A stretch of DNA of 53,558 bases from a virus: positions 1-53,558 of IMG/VR virus record IMGVR_UViG_3300001419_001236. One strand, given 5' to 3'. Positions 28,261 to 37,283 of the stretch are shown here, piece by piece. The notes beneath the pieces were generated by a model. It was not told the origin of the DNA. It saw only the letters and a list, made by a program, of their open reading frames with translations, and did not search any database. The position numbers and the translations under genes are program-made. Position 1 is the first letter of the stretch. The number at the start of each line of letters is the position of its first letter.

Positions 28261-31005
28261 TTAACCTGCATCCTCATCCGGTGCCACAAAAGTTGGTGCC
28301 TGATTACTGCCAAATGCAGTTTGGGTTGACTGTATATTGGAAGAGGTCGTGGTAGAAGTTTTTTGTTGTTGGACTAGTATTGGTGGTATTACCACTTGCT
28401 GGCTTGCCATATCCACACTGCCATAAACATTACTGGTAGATGGTTTTACTTCTTCTGTGGTTTGTTTTCCTTTTGGATCTCCACTAAGGTATTGTCTTAG
28501 GACACCCTGTATGTCTTGTGTGAATATACCTTTTGAAAAATTATTGGATACCTGTGTTACTTGATATATTAATCCTTTATACTGTATACCACTGTCTGTT
28601 ACAGTTCTTGCTGTTTCTTCCGGTGACTTTAATTCAATCGGTCTAGGTTTAGCCTCACCTGTTACTTCATTATAGTCTTCTATGGTGTTGTAATCAACTT
28701 CTAATAGGACTTCACCTGAATCAAAATCTGCCGAACCATCTGGCAGGAATCCTGGATTATTATCCAATGGGCCTCGGAGACTTCTATAGAATATATCGCC
28801 CTGTTGTATATAAAAAGGATCACCCAGTATTTTTAAATTTAATGTTGCGTAGTCAGTAGGTGAATATAACACTGATGCCGCACGAGCCGCCGGATCCCCA
28901 GACAGATCAGCACCGCCTTGTATGCTTTGGTCTGCTGGTCCAGGGCTTGTGGTCTCTCCCACTGTGCCTACGTCTGTGACATCAGGAGCAACATCTGGAC
29001 TTGATGACACATAGTAAAGAGCATTGAAGTCTACTTCGTAATTTAATATTTCCGTATTTTCTCCAGTGAACCAATATTTGTATCTTTTTTGGCAACCATT
29101 GAATGGCTTTTTAGGAAAGAATGCTGATTTAACATCTCCTACACCACTTCTTGCCACATAATATGTGATCTTGTATGCGTAATCTTTTCTCTTGTTGTCG
29201 TAGCCCAAGGTTTTAGAGGAACTAGTGATCCTATACCACTGTAATAAATTATTTGACGTCCTGACCACAGGCTTTCTAGTGTTTGGATCTATATACTTTG
29301 TCTGTTGTTTTGTGATCCATTCGCTGGTTCTCACTGCCTGATCAATAAAATGTTGAAACTGTGTGCCAGCATTAACTGACATCGTAAGACTATTTTTCTG
29401 CACCGATTGTAATGCAGGATTAAATGAACCAGGGTCAGCCATTGGCGTTCTGTTTTTCTTGGTTGAACCCGGTGGAATTATTTTTTGTTTGCCTATTTCA
29501 GAATCAAATTGAACTTCGTATTGGTCTGCTATATCAATTACTCCGTCCTCAACTAATTTTTTATAATAATTATTGATTGATTCTACAAGCCCAGTGCTGA
29601 CAACTCTGCCTTCAGCCGTTTGACTTAGTTTACCATTAAATAAGTTTTCAAGAGTCTGTCCGTTTATTTCAACCTGATATTTAATTGATGCACGTTTTTG
29701 ACTCATTGCTTCGAAATGATTGATTGGCACCGCTTGACAATCATATTCCACAGCACCCGTTGCGGCTCTTGTGGTAATATTAGTAAACTTAAATGGAATG
29801 AATCTAGATTCTATAGGCTCGTCACTTAGCACGTTTTTCTGATCTGTGGACAGGGTTCCATCATCTTTGTAACCATAAAATCTTATGACCATGAGATAGT
29901 GCTGTTTGATCCAATCCTTGCCACCTAGGCTACCATTTAAATCCTCACTGGCTAATTTTAATCTATTTAAAAATGTAAAACCATATGGCTCTGTGATTTT
30001 AAAACTTAAACTAGTTGCGTTTGACGCACCACGGACCTGTTGTGGCAAGAGTGTGTCAATTTGGATATCATCAATGAAGTAATCTAGATCAAAATATCTA
30101 TTTCTGATAGCACCACCTGTGGTGTATGGATCACCAGTTAAGTTATCTAACCCACCATTGGGCAAGCCGCCACTGGCCAATATAGCATTAAATCCTTCTA
30201 CTTTCTTTGTGTCCTGGGCAAGTTCCGCAGTGTTAATGTCGGTGGTGTTGGCATCTGCTGAATGTCCTAACAGTGTGTTATATTCTTCAGGGCGTAGCAT
30301 GTAGATCGTCACTGAATATGTTGATGATGCAAACTGACTCAACACATTTTCTTGAGGCTTAGTTTCTGCCAGATATCCCTTAGAAACTCGAATTGGTCCA
30401 GTTGACAGTATTGTGGTGCCTGCGGTTTGATCAGCGCCGTCCGAATCTTCTGACTGTGCGTTTCGTGTTGCACCATCGTCTAATGCTGTAGATCTAAATT
30501 GATCTTCTTCTGCGTTAGACTGTGTTTCAACTGCTAGGCCGCCTTGTTCTGGTTCGGTGGGTGGATTCTGTGTATTAGCAAATTCTGTTCTATTAACAGC
30601 ATCTTCGCCAATGATTTCTCCTGCTGAATTAGTGCTAACTTCTGGATCTGGTTCTGCAGTGCCCACTGTTGCCAGTGTTGATCGAACATCTTCTAATGCT
30701 GATGAAGTCTGTGTTCTTGAGCCTCTGATGGTGTCAAGACTTTCGTTAACTCTCGTCTGACTTGTTAGATCACTGCGTCCATCTAATACTGTGGATGAAT
30801 TGTAAAAGTCATTTAACGCCCCCAGGGTGTCAACTGCTTCTGCCTCTAGGGCCTTACCATCAGTGACATACTGTGAACTTGGATCTAGATCTGAGTTAAC
30901 TGTGGAAACATAGTCGTTGATCTGTGCTGTAATACGATCAGACCTGGCTTTTAAGGCCAGAGATTCATTTTCAATCTGCTTTAACTGTGCTTCAGATAAA
31001 GCCAT
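28261..31005 (-). CDS. large baseplate-hub-type virion protein
   Basis: This 914-residue protein lies between gp53 and the gp5-like spike. Residues 1-200 are acidic, Ser/Thr/Gln-rich and probably extended or coiled (SEAQLKQIENESLALKARSD). The middle is beta-rich (VTIYMLRPEEYN, DIQIDTLLPQQV, WIKQHYLMVIRFYGY). Residues near 720-860 contain LKILGDPFYIQQGD, a pattern seen in hub proteins that grip the spike. The C-terminus is a low-complexity Gln/Ser/Thr tail. Gene position suggests a hub component, possibly doing the work of T4 gp27, but sequence similarity to gp27 was not recognised. The stop of gp53 lies 1 bp upstream of its ATG. Confidence 0.6.
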   Translation of the reverse strand: MALSEAQLKQIENESLALKARSDRITAQINDYVSTVNSDLDPSSQYVTDGKALEAEAVDTLGALNDFYNSSTVLDGRSDLTSQTRVNESLDTIRGSRTQTSSALEDVRSTLATVGTAEPDPEVSTNSAGEIIGEDAVNRTEFANTQNPPTEPEQGGLAVETQSNAEEDQFRSTALDDGATRNAQSEDSDGADQTAGTTILSTGPIRVSKGYLAETKPQENVLSQFASSTYSVTIYMLRPEEYNTLLGHSADANTTDINTAELAQDTKKVEGFNAILASGGLPNGGLDNLTGDPYTTGGAIRNRYFDLDYFIDDIQIDTLLPQQVRGASNATSLSFKITEPYGFTFLNRLKLASEDLNGSLGGKDWIKQHYLMVIRFYGYKDDGTLSTDQKNVLSDEPIESRFIPFKFTNITTRAATGAVEYDCQAVPINHFEAMSQKRASIKYQVEINGQTLENLFNGKLSQTAEGRVVSTGLVESINNYYKKLVEDGVIDIADQYEVQFDSEIGKQKIIPPGSTKKNRTPMADPGSFNPALQSVQKNSLTMSVNAGTQFQHFIDQAVRTSEWITKQQTKYIDPNTRKPVVRTSNNLLQWYRITSSSKTLGYDNKRKDYAYKITYYVARSGVGDVKSAFFPKKPFNGCQKRYKYWFTGENTEILNYEVDFNALYYVSSSPDVAPDVTDVGTVGETTSPGPADQSIQGGADLSGDPAARAASVLYSPTDYATLNLKILGDPFYIQQGDIFYRSLRGPLDNNPGFLPDGSADFDSGEVLLEVDYNTIEDYNEVTGEAKPRPIELKSPEETARTVTDSGIQYKGLIYQVTQVSNNFSKGIFTQDIQGVLRQYLSGDPKGKQTTEEVKPSTSNVYGSVDMASQQVVIPPILVQQQKTSTTTSSNIQSTQTAFGSNQAPTFVAPDEDAG

Positions 31006-31006
31006 G

Positions 31007-31306
31007 TTAGAATCCTAATACTTGTTTGAGTGTTGATAATTTAGGCAAATATATTCGAGTGCCTACCTTAAAATCATAGATAGGATCAACTATTGAGTTT
31101 GGATTACGCTGAGCAAATACCCACCATAGCTCTGAGTCATCATATAAATCCTGTGCCAGTAGGTCAGGACGGTATTGGTATGTCTGTGTTACTGTGAATT
31201 GTTTGTCGTCACTGTATTTAGGTATTTTACGATTTTCCATAAAATCCAAATACCCATCTTTTTTCTTAGTCACATAATAAGGTGACTTTGCTGAATATGT
31301 TGCCAT
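31007..31306 (-). CDS. gp53: baseplate wedge subunit gp53
   Basis: The 99-residue protein is gp53-like. The diagnostic stretch is YRPDLLAQDLYDDSELWW, then VFAQRNPNSIVDPIYDF, followed by a GTRIYLPK LysM-like strand; this arrangement is shared by gp53 of T4-like phages and related baseplate proteins. It helps close the wedge ring at the tube attachment point. It is shorter than T4 gp53 (196 residues), as usual for marine relatives. Its ATG overlaps the stop of the preceding gene by one base (TAATG), so the two are probably translationally coupled. Confidence 0.88.
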   Translation of the reverse strand: MATYSAKSPYYVTKKKDGYLDFMENRKIPKYSDDKQFTVTQTYQYRPDLLAQDLYDDSELWWVFAQRNPNSIVDPIYDFKVGTRIYLPKLSTLKQVLGF

Positions 31307-32151
31307 TACCAGAACCCTCTTCTAAGGCCAGAGCCATTTGCATAATCTTTTAAACTGAATTCTTTACTCTGTCTGCTACGTGATACCATTGGATGTAGAG
31401 TTAACATAAATTCTATTTTAGTAGGAACATGACTTGAATCTTTGCTGTCTAGGTAACCCGTTCTCGATCCATAATATCCTGTTTCTGCACCTTTGTTAAT
31501 GCCCTGTCCAGAAAACAATTCAAATAATCTAATCAAAGGTGATCTATATCCATTACGTGCTATACGCTGTTCGCTGGTATCAATACCTGCGTCTGCCTTA
31601 AAGTTTTGACTGGTTCTGATATAGTCTACGTCTGGTGGTAGCACATAGTTGAACTGTTGTATCACACATGGTTGACCGTTAAATTGATCCTGTCCAAAGC
31701 CTTCCATGAACACCAATGGTGGAGGTGTTCCTCTGTTAGTATCCTGTCCATAAAACATCTTGGTTGCTGAACGGAAGAAATGCGTTGCGGCTAATAAGTA
31801 GTTTGCTTCTCGTGTGGACTGTGCTGTAAATGTTCCTGTGATCTGTATGTCTGATATCTGACTTGATTGGTAGAAATACTGTTTATAGTTTGAATGTGTT
31901 GGAGTAGTCTCACTATAGTTTGCTTGATAGTTGACCATGACCTGTGGTGTATATGGGAATATCACACCATCTGTGTCAGCTAATGGTTTGAGTATGTCCG
32001 CTCCAGGATCTTTGTATAATACCTCTGAGCCTTCGGCTAAGCGTATTCTAAATCGCCAATCGTTATTAGAGCTTTCCTGGTTAACTTCATTGTTGTTAGC
32101 CTGGTTCTGAACTCCTGTTACGGCGTTGAGTATGTCGTTAAATAAAGCCAT
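31306..32151 (-). CDS. gp48: baseplate protein, possible gp48-like tail tube cap
   Basis: The 281-residue protein is the first gene of the baseplate operon. It has an N-terminal Gln/Asn-rich helix, a strand region with VIFPYTPQVMVNYQANY, DIQITGTFTAQSTREANYL and ATHFFRSATKMFYG, and a C-terminal part ending LHPMVSRSRQSKEFSL. A beta-rich core with one conserved helix is what tube-initiation proteins look like, and in T4-like marine phages the gene next to gp53 is often annotated as gp48. That label is tentative. It has a CGGAG ribosome site and a late promoter 19 bp upstream, and faces the early-type promoter of gp55. Confidence 0.55.
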   Translation of the reverse strand: MALFNDILNAVTGVQNQANNNEVNQESSNNDWRFRIRLAEGSEVLYKDPGADILKPLADTDGVIFPYTPQVMVNYQANYSETTPTHSNYKQYFYQSSQISDIQITGTFTAQSTREANYLLAATHFFRSATKMFYGQDTNRGTPPPLVFMEGFGQDQFNGQPCVIQQFNYVLPPDVDYIRTSQNFKADAGIDTSEQRIARNGYRSPLIRLFELFSGQGINKGAETGYYGSRTGYLDSKDSSHVPTKIEFMLTLHPMVSRSRQSKEFSLKDYANGSGLRRGFW

Positions 32152-32169
32152 GTATTTCTCCGTTTCTAC

Positions 32170-32177
32170 TATTTATT
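32170..32177 (-). promoter_or_regulatory. late promoter motif AATAAATA for the baseplate operon
   Basis: AATAAATA lies 19 bp upstream of the ATG at 32151. A start about six bases downstream gives a leader of roughly 12 nt carrying CGGAG. The motif lies in the divergent 124-bp region that also holds the gp55 promoter. Confidence 0.65.
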
Positions 32178-32220
32178 AGGATAATAATAACCCAATATAA
32201 TAGTTAGTAACCAAAAAAGG

Positions 32221-32248
32221 TTGACACCAACTGGATCGGCTGTATAAT
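32221..32248 (+). promoter_or_regulatory. sigma70-type promoter for gp55-gp47-gp46
   Basis: TTGACA at 32221-32226 and TATAAT at 32243-32248 are both perfect consensus hexamers separated by 16 bp, with TG immediately before the -10 box. Transcription should start near 32255, giving a 20-nt leader with GGAG ahead of the GTG start of gp55. It looks like an early or middle promoter read by the host holoenzyme, fitting for a gene whose product switches on late transcription. Confidence 0.85.
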
Positions 32249-32275
32249 TACTATATCAAACATGGAGAATATCAA

Positions 32276-33193
32276 GTGTCAGAAGATAAAGTAATTACCA
32301 GAACCGGACGTAGAGTTAACTATCTCAACAACAGAGATATCCTCAAAGAAATTCATAAATCAAAAAAGACCTACTGTTCCTATTTAAATATCGAAACAGA
32401 CAGTGACTTTGATATCATTGTAGCCGACATTAAAAAGATCAACAAGACACGTATTAAAGAAGCACGTCAAAAAAAAATAGACAACTATAAAAGAGAATGG
32501 GGTGAGCTGTTAGATCCTAAAACGATAGCAGACACTGATCTGGTATTCCGTGTAATGACATGGGATCATATTCCTCTAGTGCCTAAAAAGCCCACCAAAG
32601 CACAATTAAAGAAACGTGCTAAGATTGAGGAAATGTTTGATGATCTAGATGAAGCTAGAGAACAAGAAGACTACGGCATTGATGATGAAGTGCATGCCAA
32701 GGTCAACTTTCCTCCATTCCAGCACTACAGAGTCGACGATGACGGAAATCCGTATAAAGTAGGACAGAGCCATTGGAAGGGCGATTTTGAAACAGGCAAG
32801 TTCTCAAAAGATCACGGCACCATGACCAACAAACTGGCACACATGTTTATTAAACTGTGTGAGCGTTATGCTACCCGTTCAAACTGGCGTGGATACACAT
32901 ATAATGAAGAAATGCGTGGACAAGCATTACTACAACTATCACAAATTGGACTACAGTTTGATGAGTCAAAATCGGACAATCCATTTGCCTACTACACTGC
33001 GGCCATTACCAATTCATTTACTCGTGTGCTTAACATTGAAAAGAAAAACCAATCAATCCGAGATGATATCTTAGAAATGAACGGATTGAATCCAAGTTGG
33101 ACTAGACAAAACGCTGGCACTGATGCTAAACTAGAAGATAAGTTTTACGAGAAACAAAGAGAAAAGCTGAAAGAAAAACAAAAGTCAAAATAA
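32276..33193 (+). CDS. gp55: sigma factor for late transcription, gp55-like
   Basis: The 305-residue protein has the gp55 core at about residues 180-265: TNKLAHMFIKLCERYA, a YNEEMRGQALLQL helix, then SDNPFAYYTAAITNSFTRVLN and the EKKNQSIRDD end, corresponding to sigma region 2. In T4 this small sigma directs host RNA polymerase to TATAAATA promoters, which are abundant in this window. It is longer than T4 gp55 (185 residues), with a 130-residue lysine-rich N-terminal extension. The C-terminus is a basic Lys/Gln tail, and the hydrophobic sliding-clamp-binding end known from T4 gp55 is not seen. The start is GTG at 32276 with GGAG eight bases upstream. Confidence 0.88.
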   Translation: MSEDKVITRTGRRVNYLNNRDILKEIHKSKKTYCSYLNIETDSDFDIIVADIKKINKTRIKEARQKKIDNYKREWGELLDPKTIADTDLVFRVMTWDHIPLVPKKPTKAQLKKRAKIEEMFDDLDEAREQEDYGIDDEVHAKVNFPPFQHYRVDDDGNPYKVGQSHWKGDFETGKFSKDHGTMTNKLAHMFIKLCERYATRSNWRGYTYNEEMRGQALLQLSQIGLQFDESKSDNPFAYYTAAITNSFTRVLNIEKKNQSIRDDILEMNGLNPSWTRQNAGTDAKLEDKFYEKQREKLKEKQKSK

Positions 33194-33208
33194 CTACTAA
33201 GGAAGGTT

Positions 33209-34225
33209 ATGGCGAATCTATTTAAAAAGGCGGCTGTCCTTACAGATATCCATTTTGGACTGAAGTCAAACAGCACAACACACAACGAGGACTGTCTTGG
33301 TTTCGTTAAATGGTTCATTGAAAAGGCCAAACAGGAAGGTTGTGACACCTGTATCATGATGGGCGATTGGCACAACAATCGTGCCGCGATCAATATCGTC
33401 ACACTCAATTATAGCCTAACGGCATTAGAATTACTGGGAGATGCCTTTGATCGTGTGTTCTTCATTCCAGGCAATCACGACTTATATTATAGAGACAAGC
33501 GTGACATACAGTCAGCGGCCTGGGCCAAACACATCAAGAACGTCCACATCATGAATGATTTCTATTCAGAAGGCGATGTCCAATTCATACCTTGGCTGGT
33601 AGGTGACGAAGCAAAGAAAGTTAAAAAGATGGAAGGCAAGTATGCTTTTGGACATCTAGAGTTACCTCACTTCTTTATGAATGCCATGGTGCAGATGCCA
33701 GACACAGGTGAGATACAGCGTGAAGACTTCCGTGGTCTAGAACATGTGTATACAGGACACTTCCATAAACGACAAAGTCACAATAATATTATCTATACTG
33801 GTAATTGCTTTCCCCACAACTATGCCGACGCAGGTGATGATGACAGAGGCATGACCATCGTTGAATGGGGTAAGGATCCCGTGTATCATTCATGGCCACA
33901 ACAACCCCGATACAGAGTCTACAACTTAGATGAGATGTTAAACAATCCAGAAGAGTTACTGAAAGAAAAGATGCACATCCGTGTAAACTTGAATATTGAT
34001 ATTAGTTATGAAGAAGCAAGTTTCATTCGTGAGGAGTTCGTAGGCAAGTATAAATTGAGAGAACTAACATTAATTCCAGTCAAGAAGGACATCATGGAAT
34101 CGGTAGCAGAACCAGGCGAGTTGAAGTTCGAATCAGTTGACACCATCGTGACAAATCAGTTAACATCAATAGAGTCGGATCACTATGATCCCAAAATGTT
34201 GTTAGAAATTTACAGAGATCTATAA
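33209..34225 (+). CDS. gp47: recombination endonuclease subunit gp47 (Mre11-like)
   Basis: The 338-residue protein is a calcineurin-type phosphoesterase of the Mre11/SbcD class. Metal ligands are all visible: D13 and H15 (TDIHFG), D53 and H55 (GDWHNN), N89, H90, D91 (PGNHD), H149 (GHLELP), and H184/H186 (TGHFHKR). With gp46 it resects double-strand ends in phage recombination-dependent replication. AAGGAAGG precedes the ATG. Its stop codon abuts the TTG start of gp46, so the two subunits are probably translated in a coupled manner. Confidence 0.95.
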   Translation: MANLFKKAAVLTDIHFGLKSNSTTHNEDCLGFVKWFIEKAKQEGCDTCIMMGDWHNNRAAINIVTLNYSLTALELLGDAFDRVFFIPGNHDLYYRDKRDIQSAAWAKHIKNVHIMNDFYSEGDVQFIPWLVGDEAKKVKKMEGKYAFGHLELPHFFMNAMVQMPDTGEIQREDFRGLEHVYTGHFHKRQSHNNIIYTGNCFPHNYADAGDDDRGMTIVEWGKDPVYHSWPQQPRYRVYNLDEMLNNPEELLKEKMHIRVNLNIDISYEEASFIREEFVGKYKLRELTLIPVKKDIMESVAEPGELKFESVDTIVTNQLTSIESDHYDPKMLLEIYRDL

Positions 34226-35995
34226 TTGTTTAAACTAAAGACACTTACAGTTAAGAATTTTATGAGTGTGGGTAATGCCACGCAGGCAGTTAACTTTGAT
34301 CGCAACGACCTAACTTTGGTTTTGGGAGTTAACATTGATCTAGGTGGAGACGACTCAGGTGCACGTAATGGCACTGGTAAGACTACCATAATCAATGCCC
34401 TTTCATACGCACTGTTTGGTCAAGCACTGACCAATATCAAGCGTGATAACTTGATCAACAAGACTAATTCAAAAGGCATGTTAGTTTCATTGGACTTTGA
34501 GCACGACGGGCAAATATATAAAATAGAACGCGGACGTAAGAAAAATGTCATGCGTTTCTTTGTAGGTGATGACGAACAAGAGATCACAGACATGGCACAG
34601 GGTGATAGCCGAGAGACACAAAAGGCGATAGAACACATGCTGGGCATGAGCCATGAGATGTTCAAACACTTGGTTGCCTTAAATACCTACACAGAACCAT
34701 TCCTTAACCTTAGAGCCAACGATCAAAAAGATATTATCGAACAGTTACTTGGTATTACTTTACTAAGTGAAAAAGCAGACGCACTAAAAGAACGCTTAAA
34801 AGAAACTAGAGATCGAATCAAAGAAGAAGAGATAAGAATAGAAGCTCAAAAAGATGCCAACGAAAAATTAAAAGAACAAGTAGAGTCTATGAAGCGTAGG
34901 CAAAAACTTTGGGCACAGAAAAAAGAAGATGACATCGACTATCTAGAAGCAGGGCTGGCAAAACTTGAAGAGATTGATGTTGACAAGGAACTTGCCAATC
35001 ATAAGGAACTTGCTAAGTTTAAACAACGTAAGAAAGATCATGATGACATCACAGATGCTATCACAAGAACAGAGCGAGATCTTACACGTGAACAAGGCAA
35101 CGTTGTTAAGTTAGAACAAGACATCAAGTTGTTAAAAGAACACAAGTGTCACAGTTGCGGACAAGAAATACATGACGACAAACACGAAGCACAGTTAGAA
35201 GAAAAACAAGCAACGCTAGTCAGAGTCAAAGAAGATGTAGAAACGCACACAGCGACCTTACAGCAACTCACAGACGCATTATCAGAGCTTGGTGATGTTG
35301 GCTTTGCACCTGAAGTGTTTTACCTTAATGAGCAGGACGCATTTGAACATAAAAGTTCAATCACAGCACTGGAAGCACAGTTAAAATCAAAACAGGAAGA
35401 AGTGGATCCATACCAAGAACAAATACAGGAAATGGAAGAAACTGCTGAACAAGAACTCAACTACGATGAGATTAATAATCTAGTTAAACTAAGAGAACAC
35501 CAGGAGTTCTTACAAAAACTGTTGACCAACAAGGATTCATTTATCCGTAAACGTATCATTGACCAAAACTTGAGTTATCTTAATTCACGGTTAAGTTATT
35601 ATCTAGACAAGATCGGACTGCCACACACAGTCACCTTCCTTAGCGATCTGTCAGTTGAGATAACTGAACTTGGCCGTGAGTTAGATTTTGACAACCTATC
35701 TAGAGGTGAGCGTAATAGATTGATACTTTCACTGTCATGGTCATTCCGTGATGTGTATGAAAGTTTATATGATCCTATCAACTTGCTGTTCATTGATGAG
35801 TTGATTGACTCTGGTATGGATGCTAGTGGCGTTGAGTCAGCATTGGCCATACTTAAAAAGATGTCAAGAGAACACAACAAGTCAATATGGCTTGTATCAC
35901 ACAAAGACGAACTAGCAGGGCGTGTGAATAACATAATGACCGTTACCAAGGAAAATGGCTTTACTACCTACGGTAACGACGTAGAGACTGTCTAA
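34226..35995 (+). CDS. gp46: recombination endonuclease subunit gp46 (Rad50/SbcC-like)
   Basis: The 589-residue ABC-type ATPase has Walker A at residues 45-54 (GARNGTGKTT), two long coiled-coil arms (about 180-300 and 320-430), a zinc-hook CHSC (C308, C311) at the apex, the signature LSRGE at 491-495 and Walker B LLFIDELID at 520-528. It partners gp47. The start is TTG at 34226 immediately after the gp47 stop; starting there is required to include the first beta strand (FKLKTLTVKNFMSVG) that all family members have. No ATG would preserve it. Confidence 0.95.
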   Translation: MFKLKTLTVKNFMSVGNATQAVNFDRNDLTLVLGVNIDLGGDDSGARNGTGKTTIINALSYALFGQALTNIKRDNLINKTNSKGMLVSLDFEHDGQIYKIERGRKKNVMRFFVGDDEQEITDMAQGDSRETQKAIEHMLGMSHEMFKHLVALNTYTEPFLNLRANDQKDIIEQLLGITLLSEKADALKERLKETRDRIKEEEIRIEAQKDANEKLKEQVESMKRRQKLWAQKKEDDIDYLEAGLAKLEEIDVDKELANHKELAKFKQRKKDHDDITDAITRTERDLTREQGNVVKLEQDIKLLKEHKCHSCGQEIHDDKHEAQLEEKQATLVRVKEDVETHTATLQQLTDALSELGDVGFAPEVFYLNEQDAFEHKSSITALEAQLKSKQEEVDPYQEQIQEMEETAEQELNYDEINNLVKLREHQEFLQKLLTNKDSFIRKRIIDQNLSYLNSRLSYYLDKIGLPHTVTFLSDLSVEITELGRELDFDNLSRGERNRLILSLSWSFRDVYESLYDPINLLFIDELIDSGMDASGVESALAILKKMSREHNKSIWLVSHKDELAGRVNNIMTVTKENGFTTYGNDVETV

Positions 35996-36060
35996 ATTTT
36001 CCCATGCCTCGGCAATTGGCATAAATTTAATTGCTACAAATTCATTAGAAAGGAACCGCA

Positions 36061-36501
36061 TTGTCATACGAAAACCCTTGGATGCTTCAAGAAAAAGTCT
36101 TCGACTCAGAAGACATTGGTGACAATTACGGTTTCGTCTATAGAATCACAAACACTACAAACGGACATGACTACATCGGCAAGAAGTTCTTTTGGCGCAA
36201 GGTCACACGTCCACCACTCAAAGGCAAGAAAAATAAAAGAAGATCATTGGCAGAATCTGATTGGAAGGAATACTGGGGCTCCAGTGACCGACTACAGGCA
36301 GATATAGAAAAACTAGGCAAAGACAAATTCTCAAGGCAAATAATCCATTTGTGTAAATCCAGAGGCGCAACGAACTACATGGAATGCTACTACCAGATGA
36401 AGGAACACGTGCTGTTGCGTGACAACAACTACAACGGCATAATCAACATCAGACTGGGCATAGGCTCTGTTAAAGACGTATTACTAGAAGATTTAAAATG
36501 A
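36061..36501 (+). CDS. GIY-YIG-like endonuclease
   Basis: The 146-residue protein has YGFVYRITN at residues 23-31 in the place of the GIY strand, DYIGKK at 37-42 for the YIG strand, and E108 in a YMECYY helix as a candidate catalytic glutamate. The basic stretch between them (RPPLKGKKNKRR) may bind DNA. This layout occurs in small phage nucleases, some of them homing-type. It begins with TTG, with AAGGAA seven bases upstream, and ends in an ATGA overlap with the next gene. Whether it is a free-standing homing nuclease or a repair enzyme cannot be told. Confidence 0.7.
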   Translation: MSYENPWMLQEKVFDSEDIGDNYGFVYRITNTTNGHDYIGKKFFWRKVTRPPLKGKKNKRRSLAESDWKEYWGSSDRLQADIEKLGKDKFSRQIIHLCKSRGATNYMECYYQMKEHVLLRDNNYNGIINIRLGIGSVKDVLLEDLK

Positions 36502-37283
36502 AAATTTTATTTAGTGGTTGCTCTTTAATGTATGGTTCAGGAGTAGGAGGGATTGAATCATCTGATAACTGGTGTAACATTTTTTCGCATAATGTATTTG
36601 GAGACAATGTAACAATTAAAAACATCAGTCAAGGTGGAAAAAGTAACGAAAGGATCTTTACTGATACATTATCAGAGTTGAATAAAGACACATACGATTA
36701 CGTATTTGTAGGTTTTACTGGATTACACAGATATTGGAGTTGGTTAGGTTTAGAAACATATGACGTAACATGGCGTGTAACTCCGGACTACGGAACAAAT
36801 GAACATTGGAAAGATATAGAATTAAATGACTTTCATTGGTCAAAGAAAAAATTAAAATCAATAGCGGAGGGGATATTGTTATCAAATCATCCGCATTATT
36901 TCCTTAAGGATATCTGCACCTATGTGAACACACTACTACATTATGGCACTAACATAAAATTTATTAATTCTGCATTACCTATGGATCAAGATTATTTTAA
37001 AAGATTAACAGAATTTAAACCAAATGATTTAACACCATATACACAATCATTGTTAAATGTGGAAAACAGAGACGATGACGAAATATATGAATTATATAAC
37101 ATGATGCACGATCATTATGAAACATGCGGAGGGATAAGACAAGAACATTGGCTTAACTTATACGACAGTTTTTACTCTCAACGAATAGACTTAGGCACAG
37201 ACAACATACACCCAGGTATAGATAGCAATAAAACATTCGCAAACAAGATTTATAAGGCATTTAAAAAAACATACAGTCGCTGA
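36498..37283 (+). CDS. SGNH/GDSL-like hydrolase
   Basis: The 261-residue protein shows the SGNH blocks: GCSLMYG (S9 as nucleophile) at residues 7-13, GGKSNE (residues 46-51) for the Gly/Asn oxyanion blocks, and DNIHP near the C-terminus (D235, H238) for the Asp-His pair. Such enzymes act as esterases, often on acetylated sugars or lipids. It shares a 4-bp ATGA overlap with the GIY-YIG-like gene. The sequence is much more AT-rich than its neighbours (one line is only about 22% GC), suggesting recent acquisition. No signal peptide is seen, so it probably acts inside the cell or on phage structures. Confidence 0.7.
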   Translation: MKILFSGCSLMYGSGVGGIESSDNWCNIFSHNVFGDNVTIKNISQGGKSNERIFTDTLSELNKDTYDYVFVGFTGLHRYWSWLGLETYDVTWRVTPDYGTNEHWKDIELNDFHWSKKKLKSIAEGILLSNHPHYFLKDICTYVNTLLHYGTNIKFINSALPMDQDYFKRLTEFKPNDLTPYTQSLLNVENRDDDEIYELYNMMHDHYETCGGIRQEHWLNLYDSFYSQRIDLGTDNIHPGIDSNKTFANKIYKAFKKTYSR

